NCBI RefSeq assembly: GCF_002005225.1
Contig: NZ_CP019724.1
Coordinates: 2,544,501 to 2,608,500, forward strand
DNA: 64,000 nucleotides
Direction: 5' to 3'
Origin: Streptomyces pactum
Lineage (GTDB): Bacteria > Actinomycetota > Actinomycetes > Streptomycetales > Streptomycetaceae
Positions 43,557-54,454 of this stretch are shown in pieces (the stretch's first letter is position 1; each line of letters opens with the position of its first letter). The translations under genes were made by a program, and so were the position numbers. The notes under the pieces were generated by a model. That model saw only the letters and a list, made by a program, of their open reading frames with translations, did not search any database and was not told where the DNA came from.

Positions 43557-43641
43557 ATCTCCCTACCCAGAATGACCTGGGCCAGGTTCGGAGGGTCTGC
43601 GGCCGGTGCCGCACTCTCAGCGCTGTGGCGCTCCCCTGTCG
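43557..43641 (-). promoter_or_regulatory. Thiamine pyrophosphate (TPP, THI-box) riboswitch
   Basis: Minus strand: ACAGGGGAGC ... GCGCTGAGAGTGCGGC ... CCGCAGACCCTCCGAACCTG ... GGTCATTCTGGGTAGGGAG. It has the conserved CUGAGAG box of the pyrimidine-sensing arm, the ACCCUCCGAACCUG pyrophosphate-side core and the closing P1 helix (GGGGA with ...AGGGAG). The aptamer lies 95 bp upstream of thiB in the correct orientation. Confidence 0.95.
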
Positions 43642-43713
43642 GAATATGAAGATGTACTTCTGTACGTACTTCGTGTGAAGTCCGCCGCACGCCGTTGTAC
43701 GACGTCGGTCAGG

Positions 43714-44826
43714 TTACCGCTCGCTCGCGGCGAGCTGACCACACGCCCCGTCGATCTCCTGCCCACGGGTGTCCCGAACCGTCACGGGCACACCATGCGC
43801 CGCGATCGCCTCGACGAACGCCTTCTCGTCCTCGGGCCGCGACGCGGTCCACTTCGAACCGGGCGTGGGGTTGAGCGGGATGAGGTTGACGTGCACGGGC
43901 CTGCCCTTGAGCAGCCGCCCGAGCCGGTCGCCGCGCCACGCCTGGTCGTTGATGTCCCGGATCAGCGCGTACTCGATGGACAGCCGCCGGCCGGACGTGG
44001 CCGCGTACTCGAACCCGGCGTCCAGCACCTCACGCACCTTCCAGCGCGTGTTGACCGGGACGAGGGTGTCGCGCAGCTCGTCGTCGGGCGCGTGCAGCGA
44101 AATGGCGAGGCGGCACTTGAATCCCTCGCCGGTGAAGCGGTGGATGGCCGGGACGAGACCGACCGTGGAGACGGTGATGCCGCGCTGGGAGAGCCCCAGC
44201 CCGTCCGGCTCGGGGTCGGTGAGGCGGCGGATGGAACCGACGACGCGGTTGTAGTTGGCGAGGGGCTCGCCCATGCCCATGAACACGATGTTGCTCAGCC
44301 GGGCCGGCCCTCCGGGGACCTCACCGTCCCTGAGCGCCCGCATCCCGTCGACGATCTGGTGCACGATCTCGGCCGTCGACAGGTTCCGGTCGAGGCCGGC
44401 CTGTCCCGTGGCGCAGAACGGGCAGTTCATGCCGCAGCCCGCCTGGGAGCTGATGCACATGGTCACCCGGTCCGGGTAGCGCATGAGGACGGACTCGACG
44501 AGCGTCCCGTCGAACAGCTTCCACAGCGTCTTGCGGGTGGTGCCCTGGTCGGTCGACAGATGCCGCACGACCGACATCAGCTCGGGCAGCAGCGCCTCCC
44601 GGAGGCCCTGGCGCGAGCCGGCCGGGATGTCGGTCCACTGCTCGGGGTCGTGCGCGTACCGCGCGAAGTAGTGCTGCGAGAGCTGCTTCGCACGGAACGG
44701 CTTCTCGCCGATGGCGGCGACGGCCTCCTTGCGCTCGGCGGGCGTGAGGTCGGCGAGGTGCCGCGGCGGCCGCTTCGCTCCGCGGGGTGCGGCGAAGGTG
44801 AGCTCACCGGGGGCTGGACGGGCCAC
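43714..44826 (-). CDS. rlmN: 23S rRNA (adenine2503-C2)-methyltransferase
   Basis: 370 residues from the GTG at 44824-44826, chosen because AGGAG lies 10 bases upstream; the ATG at 44844 is also open. Radical-SAM enzyme with the CxxxCxxC cluster in [18 protein letters not shown]-binding [10 protein letters not shown], and the conserved C-terminal Cys in DGACGQL. Methylates A2503 in 23S rRNA and A37 of some tRNAs. Conserved housekeeping neighbour of cdsA. The CRISPR-like repeats lie directly upstream in its leader. Confidence 0.93.
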   Translation of the reverse strand: MARPAPGELTFAAPRGAKRPPRHLADLTPAERKEAVAAIGEKPFRAKQLSQHYFARYAHDPEQWTDIPAGSRQGLREALLPELMSVVRHLSTDQGTTRKTLWKLFDGTLVESVLMRYPDRVTMCISSQAGCGMNCPFCATGQAGLDRNLSTAEIVHQIVDGMRALRDGEVPGGPARLSNIVFMGMGEPLANYNRVVGSIRRLTDPEPDGLGLSQRGITVSTVGLVPAIHRFTGEGFKCRLAISLHAPDDELRDTLVPVNTRWKVREVLDAGFEYAATSGRRLSIEYALIRDINDQAWRGDRLGRLLKGRPVHVNLIPLNPTPGSKWTASRPEDEKAFVEAIAAHGVPVTVRDTRGQEIDGACGQLAASER

Positions 44827-44858
44827 GGTCGGACAACTCCTCATGACGGCGGGCCTGT

Positions 44859-44948
44859 GGCATACCCCCGCGTCGGCGGGGAGAACGGCAGAGCCATGCC
44901 GAAGCCAGGAGACCTCACTGGATCACCCCCGCGTCGGCGGGGATACAC
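44859..44948 (+). CRISPR. Orphan type I-E-like mini-array: two repeats, one spacer
   Basis: Two copies of CCCCCGCGTCGGCGGGGA with the flanks GGCATA/GAACGG and GGATCA/TACACGG, at an exact 61-bp period. Repeats of about 28-29 bp (44859-44886 and 44920-44948) plus a 32-33-bp spacer match type I-E geometry, and CCCCGCG...GGGGATA(C)ACGG parallels the E. coli-type I-E repeat. Flanking repeat ends are partly degenerate. No cas gene is in the window. Alternative: paired REP-like hairpins; the 61-bp spacing argues for CRISPR. Confidence 0.7.
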
Positions 44949-44950
44949 GG

Positions 44951-44981
44951 AAGGGCCCGCGGCCAGACGCCGCGGGCCCTT
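44951..44981 (-). terminator. Strong hairpin terminator of the cdsA operon
   Basis: AAGGGCCCGCGGC (44951-44963) pairs perfectly with 44969-44981 around a 5-nt loop, 20 bp after the cdsA stop. Confidence 0.85.
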
Positions 44982-45000
44982 CCAGGCTACCTGATCGCCG

Positions 45001-46173
45001 TCAACCCGATCCGACGAAGATCACCAACAGCAGCCACACCACCGGAGCCGTCGGCAGCAGCGAGTCCAGGCGGTCCATGATGCCGCCGTGGCCGGGCAGC
45101 AGCGTGCCCATGTCCTTGATGCCGAGGTCCCGCTTGATCATGGACTCGCCGAGGTCGCCCAGCGTGGCGCTGACGGCGACCGCGAGGCCGAGCAGCAGGC
45201 CCTGCCACCAGGTGCCGTCGTCGATCATGAACTGCATGCACAGCGCGCCCGCGACCATCGCGAACGCCACCGCTCCGAGCAGACCCTCGCGCGTCTTGCC
45301 GGGGCTGATGCGCGGGGCGAGTTTGGTCTTGCCGAAGCGCCAGCCGACGGCGTAGGCACCGGTGTCGCTGACGACCGTCAGCACCAGGAAGGTCAGGACA
45401 CGCCGCGAGCCGTCGTCCGCCATGAGCATCATCGCGACGAACGTGGCCAGGAACGGCACGTAGAACGCCGCGAACAGGCCAGCCGTGACGTCCTTGAGGT
45501 AGCCCTCGGGCGGCTCGGTCATCCGCCATACGAGGACCGCCAGCGCCGTGAGCGCCATGGCGACCCACGCCCCCTCGGCGCCCCGTACGTACCCGGCGAC
45601 GACCATCGCCGCACCGCCGAGCGCGAGCGGCACGAGGGGGGCCTTGACGCCCTTGCGCTCCTCCAGCCGCTTGGTCAGCTCCCACAGGCCCACCACGACG
45701 GCGACCGCGACCACGCCGACGAAGACGGCCTTGACGACGAACAGCGACGCGACGATCACCGCGCCGAGGCCGACGCCGACCCCTATCGCGGCACCCAGGT
45801 CACGCCCCGCGGTCTTCTTCTGCGGCTGCGGCTGCGCCGGGTGGGGGACGTCGGGCATGGGCTCCGGATTCTGCGGCACCGCCGCATACGGCTGCGCCGA
45901 CGTGCTCTCGTCGCGGTACGGCTCGTCGCGATACGACTGGTCGCGGAACGGCTCGTCCCGGAACAGGGGGCTGCTCAGCCGAGCGGCCCCCTGGCCGTCA
46001 TCCTGGTCTCCGCCGTGTTCGGGTACGTCGGGCACGATGGGCATGGGGCGAGTCTGCTGCGCGTACTGCGCATCGTACGCCGGACCCGCCGGGGCAGCCC
46101 CCTGGACAGGTCCCCGGTCGGACGGCCCCCAGTACCCGGCTTGTGGCGGCGCTCCCCAGGAAGAGTCGTTCAT
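45001..46173 (-). CDS. cdsA: Phosphatidate cytidylyltransferase
   Basis: 390 residues. A long proline/acid-rich cytoplasmic N-terminus (about 1-125, with repeated FRDEPFRDQSYRDEPYRDE) precedes eight or so membrane segments. The CdsA signature is in the C-terminal third: KTKLAPRISPGKTREGLLG and LGDLGESMIKRDLGIKDMGTLLPGHGGIMDRLDSLL. Makes CDP-diacylglycerol from phosphatidic acid and CTP, the precursor of most phospholipids. Start codon overlaps the frr stop, so it is the end of the tsf/pyrH/frr gene block. Confidence 0.92.
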   Translation of the reverse strand: MNDSSWGAPPQAGYWGPSDRGPVQGAAPAGPAYDAQYAQQTRPMPIVPDVPEHGGDQDDGQGAARLSSPLFRDEPFRDQSYRDEPYRDESTSAQPYAAVPQNPEPMPDVPHPAQPQPQKKTAGRDLGAAIGVGVGLGAVIVASLFVVKAVFVGVVAVAVVVGLWELTKRLEERKGVKAPLVPLALGGAAMVVAGYVRGAEGAWVAMALTALAVLVWRMTEPPEGYLKDVTAGLFAAFYVPFLATFVAMMLMADDGSRRVLTFLVLTVVSDTGAYAVGWRFGKTKLAPRISPGKTREGLLGAVAFAMVAGALCMQFMIDDGTWWQGLLLGLAVAVSATLGDLGESMIKRDLGIKDMGTLLPGHGGIMDRLDSLLPTAPVVWLLLVIFVGSG

Positions 46174-46730
46174 CAGACCTCGAGCAGCTCCGCTTCCTTG
46201 TGCTTCAGGAGCTCGTCCACCTGGGCGACGTACTTGGCGGTGGTGTCGTCGAGCTCCTTCTCCGCCCGGCGGCCCTCGTCCTCGCCGACCTCGCCGTCCT
46301 TGACCATCTTGTCGATGGCGTCCTTGGCCTTGCGGCGCACGGAACGGATCGAGACCTTGGCGTCCTCGCCCTTGCTCTTGGCGACCTTGATGTAGTCGCG
46401 GCGGCGCTCCTCGGTGAGTTCGGGGAACACCACCCGGATGATGTTGCCGTCGTTGCTGGGGTTGACGCCCAGGTCCGAGTCGCGGATCGCCTGTTCGATG
46501 TTGCGCAGGGCGCTCTTGTCGAAGGGGGTCACCACGGCCATGCGCGGCTCGGGCACGGAGAACGAGGCGAGCTGGTTGATCGGCGTCAGCGCGCCGTAGT
46601 AGTCGGCCACGATCTTGTTGAACATCGCCGGGTGCGCACGGCCGGTGCGGATCGCGGCGAAGTCCTCCTTGGCGACCACGACGGCCTTCTCCATCTTCTC
46701 CTCGGCCTCGAGGAGGGTCTCTTCGATCAC
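46173..46730 (-). CDS. frr: Ribosome recycling factor
   Basis: 185 residues, the normal length, from the GTG at 46728-46730; upstream open frame to 46958 is not conserved. Three-helix bundle plus beta domain: [45 protein letters not shown] and [17 protein letters not shown]. Acts with EF-G to split post-termination ribosomes. Downstream of pyrH as in most bacteria; overlaps cdsA start by one base. Confidence 0.95.
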   Translation of the reverse strand: MIEETLLEAEEKMEKAVVVAKEDFAAIRTGRAHPAMFNKIVADYYGALTPINQLASFSVPEPRMAVVTPFDKSALRNIEQAIRDSDLGVNPSNDGNIIRVVFPELTEERRRDYIKVAKSKGEDAKVSIRSVRRKAKDAIDKMVKDGEVGEDEGRRAEKELDDTTAKYVAQVDELLKHKEAELLEV

Positions 46731-46911
46731 CACTTGCTCCTGCGTGTCTTGAGTAGGCCCGGCTGCGGTTCCCTGTCGGGGCGGCGGCCGGCTGCGTCGC
46801 GTTCTTCCTGCACGGTTCCCGACCGGCGGGACATTGTCCATCCCCCGGCCCGGCCCCGTCCCGTCCGTCCCCCGGACAGGTGGCGTCCGCGGACAGGGGG
46901 TGGTTCTCCGG

Positions 46912-47766
<855 letters not shown>

Positions 47767-47876
47767 TCAGATCTGCTGTCGCCCGCCGCCACGCGCGCGT
47801 ACGCAACGGCGTACGCGAACGGCGCCGACGACTGCTGTCGACCCTACCGGGGTCGCGCGTCCGTCGCGGTACGGAC

Positions 47877-48713
47877 TCAGATGCCGACCTTGATGCGCGA
47901 GAAGCGCTTCAGGGTGACACCGGCCTCGTCCAGCACCTTCTGGACGGACTTCTTGTTGTCGAGCGCGTAGGGCTGGCCCAGCAGCGTGGCGTCCTTGAAG
48001 AAGCCGTTGAGGCGACCCTCGACGATCTTCGGCAGGGCGGCCTCGGGCTTGCCCTCGGCACGGGTGGTCTCCTCGGCGACGCGGCGCTCGGACTCGACGA
48101 CCTCGGCCGGGACGTCCTCCTTGGAGAGGTACTTCGGCGCGAAGGCGGCGATGTGCTGGGCGACGCCCTTGGCGATCTCGGCGTTCGGCTTGTCCAGCTC
48201 GACGAGGACACCGATCTGCGGGGGCAGGTCGGGCATCGTGCGGTGCATGTACGCGGTCACGAAGCCGCCGGAGAACTGCGCGAAGCGGTCCAGGACGATC
48301 TTCTCGCCGAGGTTGGCGTTGGCCTCGTCCACGAACGCCTGGACGGTCTTGCCGGCCTCGATCTCGGAGGCGAGCAGCGCCTCGAGGTCGGCCGGGGCGG
48401 CCTTGGCGACGTGCTCGGCGATGGCCTTGGCGACGTTCTGGAACTTGTCACCCTTGGCGACGAAGTCCGTCTCGCACTTCAGCTCGACGAGGACACCCGA
48501 GGTGTTGTCGTCGGCGATGATCGAGACGACGGCGCCGTTCTCGGCAGAGCGGCCCTCGCGCTTGGCGACGCCCTTCTGACCCTTGATCCGGAGCGCCTCG
48601 ACGGCCTTCTCGACGCTGCCCTCGGCCTCGTCCAGCGCCTTCTTGCAGTCCATCATGCCGGCGCCGGTGAGCTCACGAAGCTTCTTGACGTCGGCGGCGG
48701 TGTAGTTCGCCAT
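47877..48713 (-). CDS. tsf: Elongation factor Ts
   Basis: 278 residues, normal length. UBA-like N-terminus (MANYTAADVKKLRELTGAGMMDCKKAL), then two dimerisation/core domains (VSIIADDNTSGVLVELKCETDFVAKGDKF, YMHRTMPDLPPQIGVLVEL, PYALDNKKSVQKVL). Nucleotide-exchange factor for EF-Tu. Downstream of rpsB with two hairpins between them. Confidence 0.96.
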   Translation of the reverse strand: MANYTAADVKKLRELTGAGMMDCKKALDEAEGSVEKAVEALRIKGQKGVAKREGRSAENGAVVSIIADDNTSGVLVELKCETDFVAKGDKFQNVAKAIAEHVAKAAPADLEALLASEIEAGKTVQAFVDEANANLGEKIVLDRFAQFSGGFVTAYMHRTMPDLPPQIGVLVELDKPNAEIAKGVAQHIAAFAPKYLSKEDVPAEVVESERRVAEETTRAEGKPEAALPKIVEGRLNGFFKDATLLGQPYALDNKKSVQKVLDEAGVTLKRFSRIKVGI

Positions 48714-48760
48714 GAGTCTGTGAATCTTTCTGGAAGTCTGGAAGATCGAAGATCTGCGGG

Positions 48761-48794
48761 GTCACGGACCTGCATGGAGCTGCAGGTCCGTGAC
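48761..48794 (-). terminator. Perfect 14-bp hairpin in the rpsB-tsf gap
   Basis: GTCACGGACCTGCA pairs perfectly with TGCAGGTCCGTGAC around a 6-nt loop. Second of two tandem hairpins between the genes; may attenuate rpsB-tsf read-through. Confidence 0.75.
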
Positions 48795-48816
48795 CCTCCA
48801 CCTACCTACGGGTGAA

Positions 48817-48851
48817 CGGCGGGAGCGGTTTTCATGTCACCGCTCCCGCCG
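48817..48851 (-). terminator. Perfect 12-bp hairpin directly after rpsB
   Basis: CGGCGGGAGCGG (48817-48828) pairs with CCGCTCCCGCCG (48840-48851) over an 11-nt loop, 18 bp after the rpsB stop. Confidence 0.75.
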
Positions 48852-48869
48852 TCGACGCCGACGGGACGG

Positions 48870-49811
48870 TCAGGCCTGCTCGCCCTCGGCGGCCGGAGCG
48901 GCCTCGGCGGCGGGCGCCTCGGCAGCCGGAGCCTCGGCAGCCGGGGCCTCGGCGGCGGGGGCGTCAGCGGCAGGGGCCTCGGCAGCCGGAGCCTCGGCGG
49001 GCTTCTCGGCGGTCTCGGCGTCGGCCTTCTTCTCGGCCTTCTCGCCCTCGAGCAGGTCGCGCTCCCACGCGGCGAGCGGCTCACCGGCGGCCTTGTCACC
49101 CTTGTCACCGGCAGCGGCGCCGGAGCGGGCGATGAGGCCCTCGGCGACGGCGTCGGCGATCACGCGGGTGAGCAGGGTGACGGAGCGGATCGCGTCGTCG
49201 TTGCCCGGGATCTTGTAGTCGACCTCGTCGGGGTCGCAGTTGGTGTCGAGGATGGCGACGACCGGGATGTTGAGCTTCCGGGCCTCGCCGACCGCGATGT
49301 GCTCCTTCTTGGTGTCCACGATCCAGACGGCGCTGGGCACCTTGGACATCTCGCGGATACCGCCGAGGGTCTTCTCCAGCTTGGCCTTCTCGCGGGAGAG
49401 GACCAGCAGCTCCTTCTTGGTGAGGCCGGAGGCGGCCACGTCCTCGAAGTCGATCTGCTCGAGCTCCTTCAGGCGCTGCAGGCGCTTGTAGACGGTCGAG
49501 AAGTTGGTGAGCATGCCGCCCAGCCAGCGCTGGTTGACGTAGGGCATGCCGACGCGGGTGGCCTGCTCGGCGATGGCCTCCTGCGCCTGCTTCTTCGTGC
49601 CGACGAACATGACCGTGCCGCCGTGGGCGACGGTCTCCTTGACGAACTCGTAGGCGCGGTCGATGTACGACAGCGACTGGAGCAGGTCGATGATGTAGAT
49701 GCCGTTGCGCTCCGTGAAGATGAAGCGCTTCATCTTCGGGTTCCAACGACGGGTCTGGTGACCGAAGTGGACGCCGCTTTCCAGCAGCTCCCGCATCGTG
49801 ACGACGGCCAT
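48870..49811 (-). CDS. rpsB: 30S ribosomal protein S2
   Basis: 313 residues from the ATG at 49809-49811; the very long open frame upstream is shadow. S2 core: [92 protein letters not shown]. The last ~60 residues are an Ala/Glu/Pro-rich tail of tandem APAAE units, an actinobacterial extension. The 49812-50083 gap upstream holds the leader and promoter but I see no recognisable r-protein-binding motif. Confidence 0.96.
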   Translation of the reverse strand: MAVVTMRELLESGVHFGHQTRRWNPKMKRFIFTERNGIYIIDLLQSLSYIDRAYEFVKETVAHGGTVMFVGTKKQAQEAIAEQATRVGMPYVNQRWLGGMLTNFSTVYKRLQRLKELEQIDFEDVAASGLTKKELLVLSREKAKLEKTLGGIREMSKVPSAVWIVDTKKEHIAVGEARKLNIPVVAILDTNCDPDEVDYKIPGNDDAIRSVTLLTRVIADAVAEGLIARSGAAAGDKGDKAAGEPLAAWERDLLEGEKAEKKADAETAEKPAEAPAAEAPAADAPAAEAPAAEAPAAEAPAAEAAPAAEGEQA

Positions 49812-50083
49812 GGCCGTATCTCCTCGAGTTTCTCGGTTGTGCCGCGGAAGCCGGACGGCTCCCGCGCCTGACGCCCGCGATGCGCCTGCCGCAAAAGGAC
49901 CGAGGGGCGCTGACACGAGCCTTGACGGGCCTCGTGCCGGGGCGTGCGAAGTCGACCCGGTGACCCGGATCGCCATCAGAAGTGTACGGGACCCGCGGGG
50001 TACCGGGTGACGCGGCTGTCCACAAGCCGCGAGCGGTCCACAGGACCGGACGGCGATCGGCCCTGGTGCGGGACGGTTCTCGC

Positions 50084-50863
<780 letters not shown>

Positions 50864-51124
50864 CCGCCCGGGAGGCACCCCCCATGGGCGCGGGGACGGG
50901 CGACTCTCCCCTCCGGGGCACGCACCCCGCCACGCCGGGACGCGTGCCCGGCCCGGGACTGAAGGACCGCGTACTTCCCTGCCGTCGTCGGCCGCGCACC
51001 GGCGTGCGGGCCGTCGCCGCGGTGGGAGTCGCCACCCGGGAGCGAGGGACGGCGTACCCGGCCCGGGACCGAGGGACGCGCATGGGCGTGGAGGGGCCCG
51101 GCCGCCCCAGTGGTCAGCCCTTGG

Positions 51125-51706
51125 TCAGCCCCGCACGCCCCGCAGCACCATGGAGACCGCCGCCTCCGTGATCGCCGCCGGCTCCTCCGCCGCCCCCAGC
51201 TCGATGCGCCGCACGGCCGCGTCCACGACCCCTTGGAGCAGCATCGCCGCCAACCGCGGCTGCCCGTGGCCCGTCTCCCCGAGCGCCTCGACGATCATCG
51301 CGATCAGCCCGCCGTGCGCTGCCCGGATCTTCTCCCGCGCGCCGGCGTCCAGCTCGCTCGCGGAGATCGCCACGACGGCCCGGTGGCGCCGGTCCCCGAC
51401 GAGGTCGAGCTGCTTTCGCACATAGGCCTCGACCTTGGCCTCGGGCGTCGCCTCGCGTTCCATCGCCGCCTCGACCTCCGCGGCCCAGACCGGGAAGTCG
51501 ACGGCGCACAGCTCCTCGACGACAGCCGCCCGTGACCGGAAGTACTCGTAGACGGACGACCGGGCCAGGCCCGTCCGTTCGGCGAGGGCGGGGAAGGTCA
51601 GCGCCTCCGTTCCGCCGTCGGACAGCAGGGAGCGTGCCGCGTCCAGCAGGGCGGCACGCTGCATCGACCGGTGCTCGGCCACGGAGGCCGCTCGAATCCT
51701 TGGCAC
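51125..51706 (-). CDS. TetR/AcrR family transcriptional regulator
   Basis: 193 residues. TetR helix-turn-helix (MQRAALLDAARSLLSDGG, FPALAERTGLARSSVYEYFRSRAAV) followed by a helical C-terminal ligand/dimer domain. Located directly downstream of whiG on the same strand, separated by 103 bp. Its target is not evident; no divergent gene. Possibly autoregulated. Confidence 0.85.
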   Translation of the reverse strand: MPRIRAASVAEHRSMQRAALLDAARSLLSDGGTEALTFPALAERTGLARSSVYEYFRSRAAVVEELCAVDFPVWAAEVEAAMEREATPEAKVEAYVRKQLDLVGDRRHRAVVAISASELDAGAREKIRAAHGGLIAMIVEALGETGHGQPRLAAMLLQGVVDAAVRRIELGAAEEPAAITEAAVSMVLRGVRG

Positions 51707-51809
51707 GTCACCACTTTACGGACGCTCCGCCCCGTACGGGAGTCACTCACCCGACCGCACGACCGCCGACAGGGTCACCGACGGCTCGTCAGCGAGTCAT
51801 ATAACCAGG

Positions 51810-52652
51810 TCAGCGGCCGAATCCTGCCAGCTTGGCGCGCAGTTGCAACACCGACTTGGTGTGAATCTGGCTGACCCGGCTCTCCGTCACACCCAGCACG
51901 TTCCCGATCTCGGCGAGCGTGAGGCCCTCGTAGTAGTAGAGGGTGACGACGGTCTTCTCCCGCTCCGGCAGCGTGTTGATCGCCCGCGCCAGGAACCGCC
52001 GCAGTTCCCGGTCCTCGGCGACCTCCACGGGGTTGTCGGCGGCGGTGTCCTCCAGCGTGTCCATGAGGCTCAGCCGGTCCCCGCCCTCGCCCCCGGCGTG
52101 CAGCAGTTCCTCCAGCGCCACCACGTTGGCCAGCGACAACTGGCTGAAGACGGCGTGGAGGTCCTCCACCGCGATCCCCATCTCGACGGCCACCTCGCTC
52201 TCCGACGGGGTGCGGCGCAGCCGCGCCTCCAGCGTCGCGTACGCGCGCTCCACGTTGCGCGCCTTCTGCCGGACCGACCGCGGGATCCAGTCCAGTGCCC
52301 GCAGCTCGTCGATCATCGCGCCCCGGATCCGGGTGATCGCGTACGTCTCGAACTTGATCTCCCGGTCGACGTCGAACTTCTCGATCGCGTCGATCAGTCC
52401 GAACACTCCCGAGGAGACGAAGTCGGCCTGCTCGACGTTGGGCGGCAGTCCCACACTCACCCGGCCCGCCACGTATTTCACGAGGGGCGAGTAGTGCAGG
52501 ATCAGTTGTTCCCGCAGCCGCTCGTCCCCCGTCGCCTTGTACGACCGCCACAGCTCGTCGAGCGTCGAGGGGGCGGGCGGTCGCACGCTGCCACCGTCGC
52601 GGGCGGCTGGGGGGATCGCCGCCCGGTCGGACCCGGAGGTGTGCTGGGGCAT
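51810..52652 (-). CDS. whiG: RNA polymerase sigma factor WhiG (sporulation, sigma-28/FliA family)
   Basis: 280 residues. All sigma-70-family regions: region 2 ([66 protein letters not shown]), region 3, and region 4 with the helix-turn-helix ([39 protein letters not shown]). WhiG directs early aerial-hyphal sporulation genes in Streptomyces. Upstream lies dprA, head-to-tail on the same strand with a 260-bp gap (52653-52912). I see no palindrome in the gap. Confidence 0.95.
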   Translation of the reverse strand: MPQHTSGSDRAAIPPAARDGGSVRPPAPSTLDELWRSYKATGDERLREQLILHYSPLVKYVAGRVSVGLPPNVEQADFVSSGVFGLIDAIEKFDVDREIKFETYAITRIRGAMIDELRALDWIPRSVRQKARNVERAYATLEARLRRTPSESEVAVEMGIAVEDLHAVFSQLSLANVVALEELLHAGGEGGDRLSLMDTLEDTAADNPVEVAEDRELRRFLARAINTLPEREKTVVTLYYYEGLTLAEIGNVLGVTESRVSQIHTKSVLQLRAKLAGFGR

Positions 52653-52912
52653 TCGTCGCCTTGTGCCGTTCTGCCGTGATGTTGGTGTGCCTGGGTGAGG
52701 CCGCCGGTCTGCTGTCTGAGTGAGGGTCCTCGTGAGCGTAGCGTGACTGGACTGTCGCGGTGTGCGAAGAGCGGGCCGGGCCCGTACGCAGATACGTTCC
52801 GCTGAACGCTCTACAGGGGAGACGATGATCGCTCTAGGTGATCACTCGAACACCTCAACTGCCAGAAATCCCAAGGGCGTCGGGGTTCCCCCGGACGGCC
52901 GAACACGCTGGG

Positions 52913-54454
52913 TCAGCACGGGCTCCGGCGGCCGCGGACCGAGATCATCGCCTGGCGTGTCAACTTCCAGCCGTCGCCGTGTCGTTCGACGTAACCAAGC
53001 GCTCGAAGCTCGTACAGCCTCGCGATCGCGTCGTCCTCCGTGGTCTGCGCGCGGCGCGCCACCTCGGCCGGCGCCACCGCTCCACGCGCGGGGAGCCCCG
53101 CCAGCACCTGGCGGGTGCGGGGTTCCAGCAGGTCGGTGGGGAGCACCGGCCCACGCCGGTCCGGGGGCAGCTCGCCCATGTCGCCGACCAGTTCGACGAC
53201 CTCGGCCGCGTCGCCGACGAGCACCGCGTCGCCGCGCAGCAACTCGTGCACTCCCGCGGACAGGGCGCTGGTGGCCGGCCCGGGCACGCCCATCGTGTGC
53301 CGGCCCAGGCGCTGGGCCGCCCGGGCCGTGACCAGTGAGCCGCTGCGGTAGGCGGCCTCGACGACCACCGTGCCCCGGGTGAGCGCGGCGATCACGCGGT
53401 TGCGCAGGATGAACCTGCTCGGCGTCGGGTGATCACCCGGTGGCAGCTCTCCGACGACCAGTCCCTGTTCCGCGATCCTGGTGATCAGCCCGGTGTGCCC
53501 GGGCGGGTAGGGCCGGTCGACGCCGCAGGCGAGGACGGCGGCGGTGGCGCCGCCCGCGCCCAGGGCGCCCCGGTGAGCCGCGCCGTCGACCCCGTAGGCG
53601 CCGCCGGACACCACGACCCAGCCGCGTTCGGCGAGCCCGGCGGCGAGGGTGGCCGCCATGTGGGCGCCGTACTCGGTGCAGGCTCGGGCGCCGACGACGG
53701 CCACCGACCTCAACGCCCACACGCGCAGGCTGGGCCTGCCGCGCACCCACAGCCCCAGTGGCCTGGCGTCCCCGAGGTCGTCGAGCTGCCGCGGCCACTC
53801 GGCCGCCCCGGGGACCACGAACCGCACCCCGGCCGCACGAGCGGAGGCGAGATCCCGAAGCGGGTCCGCCCGCCCCGCCCGGGCACAGAGCCCGGCCCAC
53901 CGTTTGTCACCCACCCCCGGCAGGGCACGTCCGCCGGCACGCAGCCGCCGCACCACGTCCGCGACGCCGCGCTCCCGCACCCAGCGTCCACCGGTCTCGT
54001 CACCGGGCTCGATGACCCGGGTGAGGAAGACCCGGCCGAGCAGTTCGCCGTCGTCCGCCTGTCCGCCCGACGCCTCGCCGTTGCCGCCGACCGGGTCGTC
54101 ACCAGCGGCCGGGTCTCCCCACCGGCTCACGGCGTCGCCCAGGGCTGCGATGCCGCCCGGCGGCACGACGTCTTCTCCCGCAGCCGCTCCGCCCCCGGCC
54201 ACGACGTCGCCCCCGGCCACGGCAGCTCCCCGGGAATCGGTGGCGCCGCCCCTGGGCCCAGCATCCTCCCGCCCAGCGCGATCGTCCTGGGCACCGACAT
54301 CACGCTCGCCCGCGACAGCCTCCGAGAAGCCACTGACGTCCCCGGCCGTCACAGCCTCCCGGGAAACGGTGTCGTCCCTCACGAGGTCGTCCGCGACTGG
54401 TTCGTCGCCCCTGGCGACGGCGCCGTCTCCGGTCATGGCGTGGTCCCCGGTCAC
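52913..54454 (-). CDS. dprA: DNA processing protein DprA with long acidic N-terminal extension
   Basis: 513 residues from a GTG overlapping the comM stop (GTGA). The DprA Rossmann domain (about 220-440) has SVAVVGARACTEYG, VSGGAYGVDGAAHRGAL, AVLACGVDRPYPPGHTGL, RFILRNRVIAALTRGTVVVEAAYRSGSLVTARAA, and a C-terminal winged-helix (APAEVARRAQTTEDDAIARLYELRALG). DprA loads RecA on single-stranded DNA. The first ~135 residues are Gly/Ala/Asp-rich low-complexity sequence with GDxVAxGG-like units; translation may start later in vivo. Followed by comM upstream and yraN, the normal order. Confidence 0.9.
   Translation of the reverse strand: MTGDHAMTGDGAVARGDEPVADDLVRDDTVSREAVTAGDVSGFSEAVAGERDVGAQDDRAGREDAGPRGGATDSRGAAVAGGDVVAGGGAAAGEDVVPPGGIAALGDAVSRWGDPAAGDDPVGGNGEASGGQADDGELLGRVFLTRVIEPGDETGGRWVRERGVADVVRRLRAGGRALPGVGDKRWAGLCARAGRADPLRDLASARAAGVRFVVPGAAEWPRQLDDLGDARPLGLWVRGRPSLRVWALRSVAVVGARACTEYGAHMAATLAAGLAERGWVVVSGGAYGVDGAAHRGALGAGGATAAVLACGVDRPYPPGHTGLITRIAEQGLVVGELPPGDHPTPSRFILRNRVIAALTRGTVVVEAAYRSGSLVTARAAQRLGRHTMGVPGPATSALSAGVHELLRGDAVLVGDAAEVVELVGDMGELPPDRRGPVLPTDLLEPRTRQVLAGLPARGAVAPAEVARRAQTTEDDAIARLYELRALGYVERHGDGWKLTRQAMISVRGRRSPC

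Noticed and set aside
44859..44948. Treating the two CCCCGC...GCGGGG repeats as ordinary rho-independent terminators
   Set aside because: Two identical units at precise 61-bp spacing with conserved flanks fit CRISPR better; the genuine terminator is the separate hairpin at 44951-44981.
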